A stretch of 61,742 nt of DNA from Prochloron sp. SulCav_FS08_3_32_3330 (GTDB lineage: Bacteria > Cyanobacteriota > Cyanobacteriia > Cyanobacteriales > DYNF01): contig DYNF01000012.1 of assembly GCA_020721205.1 (NCBI GenBank), positions 1 through 61,742 of the forward strand, in the 5' to 3' direction. Below are positions 44,983 through 54,551 of this stretch, piece after piece. Within the stretch, counting starts at the first letter, position 1. Each line of letters opens with the position of its first letter. The translations under genes and the position numbers were made by a program. The notes beneath the pieces are model-generated. The model worked only from the letters and a program-made list of their open reading frames with translations, was not told the DNA's origin and ran no database searches.

Positions 44983-46470
44983 TTAAGGCAACCATTGAGG
45001 ATGATAACCGATAAAACGCTCTTGAGGAAATTTAATTTTTTCTGGTGTTATTTCCGGGTTATTTGTAGGGAGAGAAAATACCCATAATTTACCTAAAGCG
45101 ATTGTTTTTCCTTGTTCATTAATACCTCTAATTTTTAAATTATCCGTAGCTGGTTGAATTTGATCAAAGATTAAATAAGCACCATCGGAAGAAAAACTCA
45201 TGGTAAAATTAGGGTCATTTGGTAAACTAATTAAAGGGAAAAATTCAAGGTCTGAAAGTTCCATTCTCGCTAAAATTGATTTTTCACTATATGTCCCATC
45301 TTTTTGCATTATTTCGGTTTTAGCACAATAAATAATTTCTTCTTTCGCTGGTTGAAACTGACAGTGAATAAAGGGTGCAAAACTAATTCCTAATTCTTTT
45401 TCTTTCCCTTCTTTATTAACTAAAATTAAAGAGTAATTCTGATGAGAATTAAATTTTTCCATTAACTTTTGAGAACCGTCAGCAGAAAAGGCTAAAAATT
45501 GAGTATAACCTGAATAAAAACCCTGTTGACCATTAACATTTAATGCTTGTAATGCAATCCCTTCTGATAATGTTAAAATTAGGGTATTTCCATCGGGAGA
45601 AATGTCAAAATCTTGTCCTAAAATCCCTAATGGTTTAGGGTCTTGATCTTTAAAAATTACCCATAAACTATGATCATTTGGGTCTTGACGATTTTTTCTT
45701 TCTACAATTAAAGTTTGACCATTTTTTGATAATTTAAACTTGATATTTTCATAATCTTTATTATCTAATAAAAGGCGAATTTTTCCTACTGTATTGATAC
45801 TATCTTTGTTCTGAAAATTTAAGCCCGTTGTGACAGTAAATAATTTTTGTTGATTAAATCCTTCATTGGGATTAAAGGCGGAAATAACCGCTTGATCCCC
45901 TTCAGGATAAATGGCAAAATTGACAACTAAAAGGTCTGGAGTTGTTAAAATTGTAGATTCATTGAGGGTTTCATTATAAAAAATTAACTTTCCTTTTTCT
46001 TCTTTCTTTTTTTCTTCTAGGGTCTGTGCTTGTTGAGTTGTTTCTATTTCTTTAAGTCCAATATAACCATAAATTAAATCTCGACTTTTAAATTTACTGA
46101 TAAAAGATTGAATTTCTTTTCCTTGATTAAAGCGATTTAATTCTTTGGCGGAATTTAAACTTAAAGTATATTCTTTTCCATATTGAGGAATGTCAGTAAG
46201 AGTATAAGTTAAATCTCGTCCAGACCAACTTGTTTTCCCTTTTAAAGATGGCACAATTTCTATATTTTCTTCTACAGTTTTTTGAACCATTAAACGATTA
46301 AAATTAAGGGTAAAACTTTGATCATTTACCCCAATTTCTTTTCCTTCCCAACTAAAACCTATTACTTGGGGAAGATTCGGATTATCTAATATTAGTAAAA
46401 TACTAATAATGATAGTTAAACAAAGAATAATAAAAATAGCAACCAGATCAAGTCGTTGAAAATATTTCAT
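44983..46470 (-). CDS. Membrane-anchored periplasmic protein with Ig-like and propeller-like domains
   Basis: 495 residues from the preferred ATG at 46470 (MKYFQRLDLVA); an earlier in-frame ATG at 46494 adds eight residues. A single transmembrane helix (about 9-31) anchors it. About 40-130 resembles an SbsA-type bacterial Ig-like domain (FTLNFNRLMVQKTVEENIEI, DLTYTLTDIPQYGKEYTLSL). The rest (about 135-490) is beta-rich with TolB/WD40-like spacing (DISPDGNTLILTLSEG, SFSSDGAYLIFDQIQP). No enzyme motif. Probably faces the periplasm. Function unknown. Confidence 0.7.
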   Translation of the reverse strand: MKYFQRLDLVAIFIILCLTIIISILLILDNPNLPQVIGFSWEGKEIGVNDQSFTLNFNRLMVQKTVEENIEIVPSLKGKTSWSGRDLTYTLTDIPQYGKEYTLSLNSAKELNRFNQGKEIQSFISKFKSRDLIYGYIGLKEIETTQQAQTLEEKKKEEKGKLIFYNETLNESTILTTPDLLVVNFAIYPEGDQAVISAFNPNEGFNQQKLFTVTTGLNFQNKDSINTVGKIRLLLDNKDYENIKFKLSKNGQTLIVERKNRQDPNDHSLWVIFKDQDPKPLGILGQDFDISPDGNTLILTLSEGIALQALNVNGQQGFYSGYTQFLAFSADGSQKLMEKFNSHQNYSLILVNKEGKEKELGISFAPFIHCQFQPAKEEIIYCAKTEIMQKDGTYSEKSILARMELSDLEFFPLISLPNDPNFTMSFSSDGAYLIFDQIQPATDNLKIRGINEQGKTIALGKLWVFSLPTNNPEITPEKIKFPQERFIGYHPQWLP

Positions 46471-46670
46471 ATAATAATGATAATAAAATAGCAAATTAAT
46501 AACATAATTTTCTAGTTTTTTTTAAGCTAGAAACTTTATAATACATAAAAAAAGTTAAATTAGTTTTAACTGAAAACCGATCTCTTAAATAAAAAATGAT
46601 CCAAAAATGACTAAAAAGATTATATAATTTAATCTTTCCTTTGTTTTCACAGATTTTACCTTAATTTTTC

Positions 46671-47765
46671 ATGAATTATTCATCATCTGCCACACCCTTT
46701 GACCGAGAGATGATACAACGCTGTTTAAGCCTCGCCCGTCAAGCCCTCGGCAAAACCTCCCCAAACCCTTTAGTGGGGTCTGTGGTGGTGCAAGATGGTA
46801 TCATTGTGGGGGAAGGTTTTCATCCTCAAGCTGGTCAACCCCATGCTGAAGTTTTTGCTTTAAGGGATGCGGGGGAAAAAGCGATCGGAGCTACGGTTTA
46901 TGTTAATTTAGAGCCGTGTAATCATTATGGACGTACTCCCCCCTGTACTCAAGGTTTAATTGAGGCACAAGTTAAAAAAGTCGTGGTCGGAATGGTGGAT
47001 CCTAATCCTCTGGTGGCTGGAGAGGGGATTGAAACTTTAAGAAAAGCGGGAATAGAGGTTTTAGTAGGGGTGGAAGAAGAAGATTGTCAATTATTAAATG
47101 AGGCTTTTGTCCATCGGATTTTACATAAAACTCCTTTTGGTATTTTAAAATATGCGATGACTTTAGATGGAAAAATTGCCACTACAACGGGTCATAGTCG
47201 TTGGATCACCTCGAAGGCTTCTCGTTATTCTGTGCATCAGTTGCGCTCTAGTTGTGACGCTGTGATCGTTGGTGGGAATACTTTACGGCAAGATAATCCC
47301 TATTTAACCAGTCACGGGGTGGGGAATCATAATCCTTTAAGGGTGGTTATGAGTCGGACTTTAAATGTGCCAACCGATCGCCATTTATGGAAAGTTAATC
47401 AAGTTAAAACTTTGATTTTTACAGAGGAAGGTTGTGATAAAAAGGTGTTAGAAAAGTTATTAAAAAAGGGAGTAGAAATTAAAGTTTTAGCCCATTTAAC
47501 GCCTAAAAATGTGATGGAAAATTTATATGAGAGAGGTTTCTCAAAAATATTATGGGAATGTGGGGGAATTTTAGCGGCAAATGCGATTTCGGAAGGGGTG
47601 ATCCAAAAAGTAATCGCTTTTATTTCACCGAAAATAATTGGGGGTGAAGTAGCACCTTCTCCGGTGGGAAATTTAGGTTTAAATTTAATGAGTGAAGCTT
47701 TAGTTTTAAATCGAATAAAGTTAGAAAAAGTAGGCTCAGATTTTTTAATTGAAGGTTATTTTTGA
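46671..47765 (+). CDS. ribD: Riboflavin biosynthesis bifunctional deaminase/reductase
   Basis: 364 residues, the usual length. The N-terminal zinc deaminase domain has HAEVFAL and EPCNHYGRTPPCT (about 61-85), which deaminates the pyrimidine. The C-terminal NADPH reductase domain (about 145-364) has YAMTLDGKIATTTGHSRWIT and the nucleotide-binding segments. Together they make 5-amino-6-ribitylaminouracil phosphate in the cytosol. Single gene, no riboswitch recognised in the 5' region. Confidence 0.95.
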   Translation: MNYSSSATPFDREMIQRCLSLARQALGKTSPNPLVGSVVVQDGIIVGEGFHPQAGQPHAEVFALRDAGEKAIGATVYVNLEPCNHYGRTPPCTQGLIEAQVKKVVVGMVDPNPLVAGEGIETLRKAGIEVLVGVEEEDCQLLNEAFVHRILHKTPFGILKYAMTLDGKIATTTGHSRWITSKASRYSVHQLRSSCDAVIVGGNTLRQDNPYLTSHGVGNHNPLRVVMSRTLNVPTDRHLWKVNQVKTLIFTEEGCDKKVLEKLLKKGVEIKVLAHLTPKNVMENLYERGFSKILWECGGILAANAISEGVIQKVIAFISPKIIGGEVAPSPVGNLGLNLMSEALVLNRIKLEKVGSDFLIEGYF

Positions 47766-47916
47766 CCGAGAAATCCCTAGAAGGTTATAATTAAAAATGA
47801 TTGATTAAAAATAATTAAGTCAGTGGTTTTTAAATTATTAGTTCTTGTGGGGAACTAAAGTTAGAAAATTTTTGATTGATATTTGTTAAGTTCTTAATAA
47901 TTATAATTTTATTTTA

Positions 47917-48468
47917 GTGATGACTTTTAATAAATTTTTTATTTTACGATTTGCCTTTGTTACTTTTTTATGGGGAGAAATAATTGGGATTAATCTTATT
48001 CCTCATAAAAATTTAACGGTTTTAGCACAGGAAACGATTAGGATAACACAAATTAATAATATACCTCAACAATCTTCGGGTATTCAGATTTATTTAACGG
48101 GAGAAGTGACGGAAAAAGTCCCATTTTTGGGATTGAGTGCTTATGCTTTAAGGGATGAAACGGGTACAATATGGGTGTTTACGGATCAATTGATTCCGGT
48201 AACAGGGGAAAGAATTTTAATTGAAGGAGAAATCCAATATCAAAGTATTCCGATCGAGGGGCAGGAAGTGGGCGAATTTTATGTTAAACAAGTTCAACGC
48301 TTAGATATTAGTCAATATGTTTTAGAAAATACTGTGGCTTCTAATCCTATGATTGAGACTCCGATTATTGAAACTCCGATCGCTGAGACTCCTATAGAAA
48401 CAGTTATTATTGAGCCACCAAAACCTCGTAAACTTCCTTTTGAACCCGAATTTTTACCTCATAAATAA
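47917..48468 (+). CDS. Exported OB-fold-like protein of unknown function
   Basis: 183 residues. A signal-peptide-like hydrophobic segment (about 8-26) is followed by a mature domain (about 45-140) with QIYLTGEVTEKVPFLGLSAY, LRDETGTIWVFT and ILIEGEIQYQSIPI, which suggests an OB-fold of the periplasmic BOF type. The C-terminal 45 residues are Pro/Glu/Thr-rich with repeated ETPI units. Weakly conserved cyanobacterial type. A repeat array begins 12 bp after its stop codon. Confidence 0.65.
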   Translation: MMTFNKFFILRFAFVTFLWGEIIGINLIPHKNLTVLAQETIRITQINNIPQQSSGIQIYLTGEVTEKVPFLGLSAYALRDETGTIWVFTDQLIPVTGERILIEGEIQYQSIPIEGQEVGEFYVKQVQRLDISQYVLENTVASNPMIETPIIETPIAETPIETVIIEPPKPRKLPFEPEFLPHK

Positions 48469-48480
48469 TTATAAAAATAG

Positions 48481-48533
48481 GTTCGTTGTTGCGCTTTAGC
48501 GCTAAAAATAGGTTTGTTGTTGCGCTTTAGCGC
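48481..48533 (+). repeat. Two REP-like copies, left border of the triple array
   Basis: GTTCGTTGTTGCGCTTTAGC at 48481-48500 (complete unit to 48502) and again at 48512-48533. An inverted copy closes the array at 49123-49144. Confidence 0.85.
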
Positions 48534-48540
48534 TAAAAAT

Positions 48541-48729
48541 AGCAGGGTATTTTCATTCTCCAAAAAGCAACAGGTTGAAACCTGTTGCTACATAAGCAAA
48601 ACCTGCCTACGCAGGTTGAATTTTTTAATATTAGTTAATATTTAATCATATAACCCGTAAAGACGGGTTTTGTTTGGGTAGCAACGGGTTTTAACCCGTT
48701 GAAAAAAAAAAGAATGAAAACGCCCTGCT
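48541..48729 (+). repeat. Multi-hairpin palindromic element, array 1 copy a
   Basis: 189 bp. The ends AGCAGGG..TTTTCATTCT and AGAATGAAAA..CCCTGCT form inverted repeats. Inside are the GGTTGAAACC, ACCTGCCTACGCAGGT, ACCCGTAAAGACGGGT and GGGTTTTAACCC hairpins around an AATATTAGTTAATATT centre. Its first hairpin has AACAGG/CCTGTT where the next copies have AACGGG/CCCGTT. Confidence 0.9.
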
Positions 48730-48735
48730 AAAAAT

Positions 48736-48925
48736 AGCAGGGTATTTTCATTCTCCAAAAAGCAACGGGTTGAAACCCGTTGCTACATAAACAAAACCTG
48801 CATACGCAGGTTGAATTTTTTAATATTAGTTAATATTTAATCATATAACCCGTAAAGACGGGTTTTGTTTGGGTAGCAACGGGTTTTTAACCCGTTGGAA
48901 AAAAAAAGAATGAAAACGCCCTACT
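48736..48925 (+). repeat. Multi-hairpin palindromic element, array 1 copy b
   Basis: Tandem copy with period about 195 bp. First hairpin AACGGG/CCCGTT. The right end reads CCCTACT, one base off the usual CCCTGCT. Confidence 0.9.
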
Positions 48926-48931
48926 AAAAAT

Positions 48932-49110
48932 AGCAGGGTATTTTCATTCTCCAAAAAGCAACGGGTTGAAACCCGTTGCTACCCAAACAAAACCTGCCTA
49001 CGCAGGTTGAATTTTTTAATATTAGTTAATATTTAATCATAAAACCCGTAAAGACGGGTTTTGTTTGGGTAGCAACGGGTTTTTAACCCGTTGGAAAAAA
49101 AGAATGAAAA
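48932..49110 (+). repeat. Multi-hairpin palindromic element, array 1 copy c
   Basis: Third tandem copy. The right inverted end is cut after AGAATGAAAAC and runs into the inverted REP-like sequence at 49123. Confidence 0.9.
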
Positions 49111-49122
49111 CTAAAAATAGTG

Positions 49123-49144
49123 GTGCTAAAGCACAACAACGAAC
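49123..49144 (-). repeat. REP-like copy, right border of the triple array
   Basis: Reverse complement of the GTTCGTTGTTG(T/C/G)GCTTTAGC sequence, facing the copies at 48481-48533. It lies just after proS on the minus strand. Confidence 0.85.
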
Positions 49145-49162
49145 AATAGACACGTTCTATTT

Positions 49163-50971
49163 TTAAGATTTAATTGCCGTTTCCACCCAATTTTTAATAA
49201 TAGAAACTACCTCATTAATATTAATATCTTGAGACTCTTTTGTAGCCCGTTTAAATACTTCCACTTTGCCATCTTTTAAGGATCTTCCTGTGGTAATACG
49301 GAAAGGAATACCAATTAACTCAGAATCTTTAAATTTAACTCCGGCTCTTTCATCCCGATCATCAAATAAAGTCTCAATACCCTGTGAATTAAGCTCATTA
49401 TAAAGCTTTTCAGCTACTGCCATTTGTTCCGTATCACTGATATTAGGTACAACTACAATAGCGTGATACGGGGCGATCGCCACAGGGAAAATAATACCAT
49501 CTTTATCGTAGGATTGTTCCACAGCAGATTGAGCCAAACGGGAAACACCAATACCGTAACAGCCCATCACAAAAGGCTTTTCTTCCCCTTGCTCATTAGT
49601 GTAAGTAGCTCCCATAGCCTCTGAATATTTAGTACCTAATTGGAAAATATGACCCACCTCGATGCCCCTCGCCGTTTTTAATTTTTGATTAGGATCATGA
49701 GCAGAAATATCCCCTGCTTTAGCTTTGCGAAGATCTACCATTAATTTAGGGAGGTTACATTCTTTACCCCAATTTGCGCCTAAAATATGATAATTTGTTT
49801 CATTAGCACCCGTTACAAAGTCTTTTAAATCTACCGCAGTGTGATCCACAAATCGTAAAAATTGAGGTTCAATATCCTTTTGTTTTTCGATGTAATCATC
49901 TGCTAAATCAGGAGCAATATAACCTAAAGGTAAAGCCTTACTTGCCCATTTTTTCTGAGCAGTTTCATCAGGCACAGTTAAAGTTAAAAGTGCTTTAGCT
50001 TGATAGTTATGAGCTAGTTTTGTTAATTCATTTTGTAACTTAACTTCATTAACATCTTGATCACCCCTAATACTAACTAAAATTAAGACTGTTTTTCCAT
50101 TATCAAAAATTGCTTCATATAACACATTTTTAACGATATTACTAGGAGAACAGCCTAAAAAGTTACATAACTTATCAATGGTTTCACATTTAGGAGTTTC
50201 TCTTTTTTCGTAACTATTAAAAGGAGAAGATTTAGCTTTTTTAGGAATAGAAATAGCCTTTTCTACGTTAGCCGCATATTTACCATCTTCTGTATATAAA
50301 ACTTCATCTTCTCCAGCGTCAGCTAATACCATAAATTCTTGAGAGCCTGAGCCACCAATCGCACCAGAATCAGCCTCTACAGCCCTAAATTTTAAACCAC
50401 AACGGGTTAAAATATTGCGGTAAGCTTGATCCATATCTTGATAAGTTTTCTTTAAACTTTCTTCACTGGTATGGAAAGAATATCCATCTTTCATAATAAA
50501 TTCTCTCCCTCGCATTAAACCAAAACGAGGACGAATTTCATCTCGAAATTTTGTTTGAATTTGATATAAATGAATAGGTAATTGACGATAAGATTGGATC
50601 ATCTCTTTAGCGATCGTCGTAATAACTTCCTCATGGGTAGGTCCTAGCCCTAACTGCCTTCCCTGTCTATCTTCTAGGGCAAACATAATTCCTTCAGCTT
50701 TAGTGTAGGTATCCCATCTTCCTGACTCTTTCCAAAGCTCAGAAGGCTGAAGTTGAGGTAATAAGCACTCTTGAGCGCCTGTAGCATTCATTTCTTCGCG
50801 CACAATCTGAGAAACTTTTTGTAATACGCGCCACATAAAAGGAAGATAGGCATAAATTCCGCTACCAATCCGACGAATATATCCGGCTCTTAATAATAGT
50901 TTATGGGAAGGTATTTCCGCCTCAGCCGGGTTTTCCCGCAGAGTCACAAATAACATTTGAGATAATTTCAT
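49163..50971 (-). CDS. proS: Prolyl-tRNA synthetase, bacterial type
   Basis: 602 residues. Class II synthetase: motif 2 around [21 protein letters not shown] (about 141-161), an inserted YbaK-like editing domain (about 225-390, with GANETNYH), motif 3 in [10 protein letters not shown] (about 435), and a C-terminal anticodon-binding domain. Charges tRNA-Pro and hydrolyses mischarged Ala-tRNA. Starts [20 protein letters not shown], as in cyanobacterial proteins. Its 3' end lies 19 bp from the repeat array. Confidence 0.95.
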   Translation of the reverse strand: MKLSQMLFVTLRENPAEAEIPSHKLLLRAGYIRRIGSGIYAYLPFMWRVLQKVSQIVREEMNATGAQECLLPQLQPSELWKESGRWDTYTKAEGIMFALEDRQGRQLGLGPTHEEVITTIAKEMIQSYRQLPIHLYQIQTKFRDEIRPRFGLMRGREFIMKDGYSFHTSEESLKKTYQDMDQAYRNILTRCGLKFRAVEADSGAIGGSGSQEFMVLADAGEDEVLYTEDGKYAANVEKAISIPKKAKSSPFNSYEKRETPKCETIDKLCNFLGCSPSNIVKNVLYEAIFDNGKTVLILVSIRGDQDVNEVKLQNELTKLAHNYQAKALLTLTVPDETAQKKWASKALPLGYIAPDLADDYIEKQKDIEPQFLRFVDHTAVDLKDFVTGANETNYHILGANWGKECNLPKLMVDLRKAKAGDISAHDPNQKLKTARGIEVGHIFQLGTKYSEAMGATYTNEQGEEKPFVMGCYGIGVSRLAQSAVEQSYDKDGIIFPVAIAPYHAIVVVPNISDTEQMAVAEKLYNELNSQGIETLFDDRDERAGVKFKDSELIGIPFRITTGRSLKDGKVEVFKRATKESQDININEVVSIIKNWVETAIKS

Positions 50972-51078
50972 GGGTTATTTTCCTTGATAATTTGTTAAAC
51001 TTTTTATTCTACTATGGTTTATCAAAATTTTACTTATTGATTGAAATTAAAATTTAAGGATATGCGCTTTTTTTGCAC

Positions 51079-52743
51079 CTAAAAATCAATTTCTGGCATT
51101 AATTTTAATACTCCCATTCCTAACTCATGAGGATTAATAGATTTTGCTTCAAAAAGTGCCATCATATCTTTAAGTTGAGGATTTCCTTTTGATGCTCCTT
51201 TTAAGCCTTTAGCAACAATTAAACCACAACTACCATTATTTTTTTTGCATCTTTGATCCCATTTTTTTCTGGCTTCTACATGGGTAAAATCATCGCCGAA
51301 AAATTCAGCAAATAAATATAAATTATTATGTCCAGTTTGTAAGATTCCTAAATCATAATTGACCTCCCGAAATTCATCTTCTCCTTGATTAAAACAAATG
51401 GCACTTAAGCCTCCATCCTCTTTAATTTTTTCAATTAAAACTAATGCTTTTGGACGAGAAGTTTGAATTAAAATAATCGGTAAACCTTCTCCTTTTTCCG
51501 TAATATCTAAACCTTGATAATAAATTTTTGGGTCTTTTTTCAATAAATTAATGATTTCCCAAGGCATCATTCCTAAACTTAAAAAAGATTGATCAGGAAT
51601 TAAATCGTCTTTCAAGGGTATGTTTAATCTTTGTAAATCATCTTCATCTTCATCATCAAAATTTTCCATTATTTCGATAAATTCATTGACTAGATCCGGT
51701 AAGGTAGACACAGAAATTAATAAAGATTGTGGTACTATTTCTTCCTTTTTAATCTCTCTTTTTATTCCCGTTTTAATCTCACTTTTAACCTCAATTTGAT
51801 ATTCTTTTTTTACTAAAGGATAATGTTCTTTGATTAAGATTTCTTCATGGTCGTCAAAAAATTTGAGAAATGCTGATAAAGCTACATAAACAGCGATCGC
51901 TTCCTCCTCATCTAAAAAGGGACGCATTCCTTCGTAGGGATGAACACTACCAAAAACTATGTCAATATCCTCATAATCGGAGAACTCTAAATCTTCCTCA
52001 TCTTCCTCATCCTCATCATTGCTACTTTCATAATTCAAAAACCAACAATCCTGTGCTAAAAAAGCACTTTCTAACTTTTCAAAGGAATCATTATCTACAA
52101 CGGATTCTCTAAAGCGTTTTAAAGATTCAAGGGAACGATATAAAAGCACTCCATACTCCTGTCCTAACATTCCCATGACACAAATATAAACTTTATCAAT
52201 ACCCCATTGATTTAATTCTACTTCTAAAACGTCATGATCTGCTAAAATATGCCAAGGAGTTTTCTCCCAAATTTGTTCGGCTATACCGCTTAATAACTCC
52301 CGATAAACAGAGGGCAATGTATGGGAAGGTAGCCCTGCCATAGATTCAAAACCCCGAAATAACTCATCTATTAAAGGTAATTGGGGGACATATTCCACTA
52401 CAATGTCTAAATTTTGGAGCGCTCCTCTTAAGAAAAATTGAAGTTGTCGATCGCGCACAATAATTTTTTGAGGACGGGCTGGTTGGGCGGGACGGTGAGG
52501 ACTTTCGATCGCCTTAATCAAAGTTCTGACGATCGCTTCTGATCCCATTTCAGGAGAAACAATTTCCATCGCTCTGACAAAACCTTCTGATCCATCAATC
52601 CAAATAATACAATCGCCATTTTCTTCCAGTTCTGGATCCATATCAACATTCAAACCTGCGATCGGGCGACGATCGCCCTCCCAGACGCTAGGAACTTGAG
52701 GAACTTTAATTAACCGACGTTGAGAAAAATTTGAAATAGCCAT
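51079..52743 (-). CDS. DUF6930-like cyanobacterial protein of unknown function
   Basis: 554 residues from the ATG at 52743 (MAISNFSQRR); a TTG two codons earlier is less likely. The N-terminal half (about 1-200) carries blocks conserved in cyanobacteria: WEGDRRPIAGLNVDM, CIIWIDGSEGFVRAMEIVS and PQKIIVRDRQLQFFLRGAL. A strongly acidic segment (about 236-255, SNDEDEEDEEDLE) follows, then a C-terminal half with many charged residues. No catalytic motif recognised. A heptamer array lies 10 bases upstream of its start codon. Confidence 0.7.
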   Translation of the reverse strand: MAISNFSQRRLIKVPQVPSVWEGDRRPIAGLNVDMDPELEENGDCIIWIDGSEGFVRAMEIVSPEMGSEAIVRTLIKAIESPHRPAQPARPQKIIVRDRQLQFFLRGALQNLDIVVEYVPQLPLIDELFRGFESMAGLPSHTLPSVYRELLSGIAEQIWEKTPWHILADHDVLEVELNQWGIDKVYICVMGMLGQEYGVLLYRSLESLKRFRESVVDNDSFEKLESAFLAQDCWFLNYESSNDEDEEDEEDLEFSDYEDIDIVFGSVHPYEGMRPFLDEEEAIAVYVALSAFLKFFDDHEEILIKEHYPLVKKEYQIEVKSEIKTGIKREIKKEEIVPQSLLISVSTLPDLVNEFIEIMENFDDEDEDDLQRLNIPLKDDLIPDQSFLSLGMMPWEIINLLKKDPKIYYQGLDITEKGEGLPIILIQTSRPKALVLIEKIKEDGGLSAICFNQGEDEFREVNYDLGILQTGHNNLYLFAEFFGDDFTHVEARKKWDQRCKKNNGSCGLIVAKGLKGASKGNPQLKDMMALFEAKSINPHELGMGVLKLMPEIDF

Positions 52744-52753
52744 AAACAATTAT

Positions 52754-52781
52754 CAGTGAGCAGTGAGCAGTGAGCAGTGAG
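52754..52781. repeat. Heptamer array (CAGTGAG) near a start codon
   Basis: Four perfect CAGTGAG units and a partial fifth, 10 bases upstream of the minus-strand ATG at 52743. Confidence 0.9.
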
Positions 52782-52911
52782 CAGTCATCAGTTTTTCAGT
52801 TATCCATGATTAATGACTAATGACGAAGACTAAATCGTGTCTTTTTTAGGATACACTACAGTCATAACAAAGATCAGCAAAAACATTAATTATAACAAAA
52901 AGATTAGATTT

Positions 52912-54013
52912 ATGGAGATTACAGAGTTTAAACGGGAAATCGAAATGGTTAACTTACGCCTGGGGAAAACCCAGGAGTATCTTTGACTTAAGCACACTTC
53001 GCTCTAAAATCAAGGATTTAGAACATACTTGTACTCAAACGGATTTTTGGGATGATCAAGATTATGCTCAAACTATTCTTCAGGAATTAAATCTGATCAA
53101 AAGTACAGTAGAACAATTTTATCATTGGCAAGAAAAATTAGAGGATACAAAGACGATCGCCGAACTTTTAGAATTAGAGGAAGATCAGAGTTTAATTGAG
53201 GAAGCTCAGATTAATTTGAGTCAATTAAATCAAGAATTAGATCGTTGGGAAATAGAGCAACTTTTATCGGGTTTATATGATAGTAAAGGGGCGGTTTTAA
53301 CGATTAATGCGGGGGCGGGGGGTACAGATGCTCAAGACTGGGCGGAAATGCTCATGAGAATGTATACTCGTTGGGCAAATGATCACGGTTATAAAGTGCA
53401 TTTAGATGAGTTATCTCAAGGGGAAGAAGCGGGGATTAAATCTGTTACTTTAGAAATTGAAGGGCGTTATGCTTATGGTTATTTAAAAGGAGAAAAAGGG
53501 ACTCATCGTTTGGTCAGAATTTCGCCTTTTAATGCTAATGGAAAACGTCAAACCAGTTTCGCAGGAGTGGAAATTATGCCCTTATTAGATAATAATGAAA
53601 TCAGCTTAGAAATACCGGAAAAAGAGTTAGAAATTACCACCTCTCGATCGGGGGGAAAAGGGGGACAAAATGTAAATAAAGTGGAGACGGCAGTGAGGAT
53701 TTTACATATTCCTACGGGTATCGCTGTGCGTTGTACTCAAGAAAGATCTCAACTTTTAAATAAGGAAAAAGCTCTGACTATTTTAAAGGCTAAATTATTA
53801 ATTATTTTAGAAGAACAACGGGCTAAAGAAATTGCAGAAATTCGGGGAGATATGGTGGAAGCGGCGTGGGGAAATCAGATTAGAAATTACGTTTTTCATC
53901 CTTATCAAATGGTTAAGGATTTGCGTACAAATTATGAAACCAGTGCCGTTAATGATGTTTTAGATGGTTATTTAGATGAATTTATTGAAGCATATTTAAG
54001 AATAAATAATTAG
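52912..54013 (+). CDS. prfB: Peptide chain release factor 2, with programmed +1 frameshift
   Basis: 366 residues across two frames. The ATG at 52912 opens 24 codons ending CTT TGA at 52981-52986. Translation then resumes one base later at GAC (52985) to the stop at 54013. The slippery CTTTGAC preceded by an internal AGGAG (52973-52977) is the classic RF2 autoregulatory frameshift: low RF2 lets ribosomes shift at UGA. The distal part has the GGQ motif in [17 protein letters not shown] (about residue 245), which triggers peptidyl-tRNA hydrolysis, and [13 protein letters not shown] upstream. The visible frame alone from 53216 would be a misleading truncation. The stop is one base before a REP-like repeat. 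Confidence 0.95.
52973..52987 (+). promoter_or_regulatory. RF2 frameshift site
   Basis: AGGAG at 52973-52977, TAT, then CTT TGA C at 52981-52987, the same arrangement as in Escherichia coli prfB. The P-site tRNA shifts from CTT to TTT and reading continues at GAC. Confidence 0.9.
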
Positions 54014-54066
54014 GTTCGTTGTTGGGCTTTAGCACTATTTCCATGTTCGTTGTTGGGCTTTAGCCC
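54014..54066 (+). repeat. Two REP-like copies, left border of the second array
   Basis: GTTCGTTGTTGGGCTTTAGC at 54014 and again at 54045. The first starts right after the prfB stop codon. An inverted copy is at 54530-54551. Confidence 0.85.
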
Positions 54067-54082
54067 TATTTTATTCCTGAAT

Positions 54083-54521
54083 GCAACGGGTTGAAACCCG
54101 TTGCTACATAAGCAAAACCTGCCTACGCAGGTTGAATTTTTTTAATATTAGTTAATATTTAATCATATAACCCGTAAAGACGGGTTTTGTTTGGGTAGCA
54201 ACAGGTTTTAACCTGTTGGGAAAAAAAGCTGAATGCAACGGGTTGAAACCCGTTGCTACATAAGCAAAACAGGCATACGCAGGTTGAATTTTTTAATATT
54301 AGTTAATATTTAATCATATAACCCGTAAAGACGGGTTTTGTTTGGGTAGCAACAGGTTTTAACCTGTTGGGAAAAAAAGCTGAATGCAACGGGTTGAAAC
54401 CCGTTGCTACATAAGCAAAACAGGCATACGCAGGTTGAATTTTTTTAATATTAGTTAATATTTAATCATATAACCCGTAAAGACGGGTTTTGTTTGGGTA
54501 GCAACAGGTTTTAACCTGTTG
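54083..54521 (+). repeat. Multi-hairpin palindromic element, array 2 (three tandem copies)
   Basis: Three copies, starting at 54083, 54235 and 54386, with a period of about 151 bp. They have the same core as array 1, from GCAACGGGTTGAAACCCGTT to the last TTTTAACC hairpin, but the AGCAGGG/CCCTGCT outer ends are replaced by GAAAAAAAGCTGAAT junctions. The last hairpin is AACAGG/CCTGTT in all three, whereas the first is AACGGG/CCCGTT. Confidence 0.9.
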
Positions 54522-54529
54522 AAAACTGA

Positions 54530-54551
54530 GTGCTAAAGCCCAACAACAAAC
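54530..54551 (-). repeat. REP-like copy closing array 2, inside the end of the type IIG-like gene
   Basis: Inverted GTTTGTTGTTGGGCTTTAGC copy. Its bases encode the last residues (VVGL) and the TAG stop of the minus-strand gene ending at 54533. Confidence 0.85.

Noticed and set aside
48541-49110. Three regularly spaced repeats that could look like a CRISPR array
   Set aside because: The repeated units are 180-190 bp, nearly identical throughout, and leave no variable spacers. They are palindromic elements.
53216-54013. prfB as a truncated or broken gene starting at 53216
   Set aside because: The upstream 24-codon frame, AGGAG and CTTTGAC give the standard RF2 programmed frameshift, so the gene is intact.
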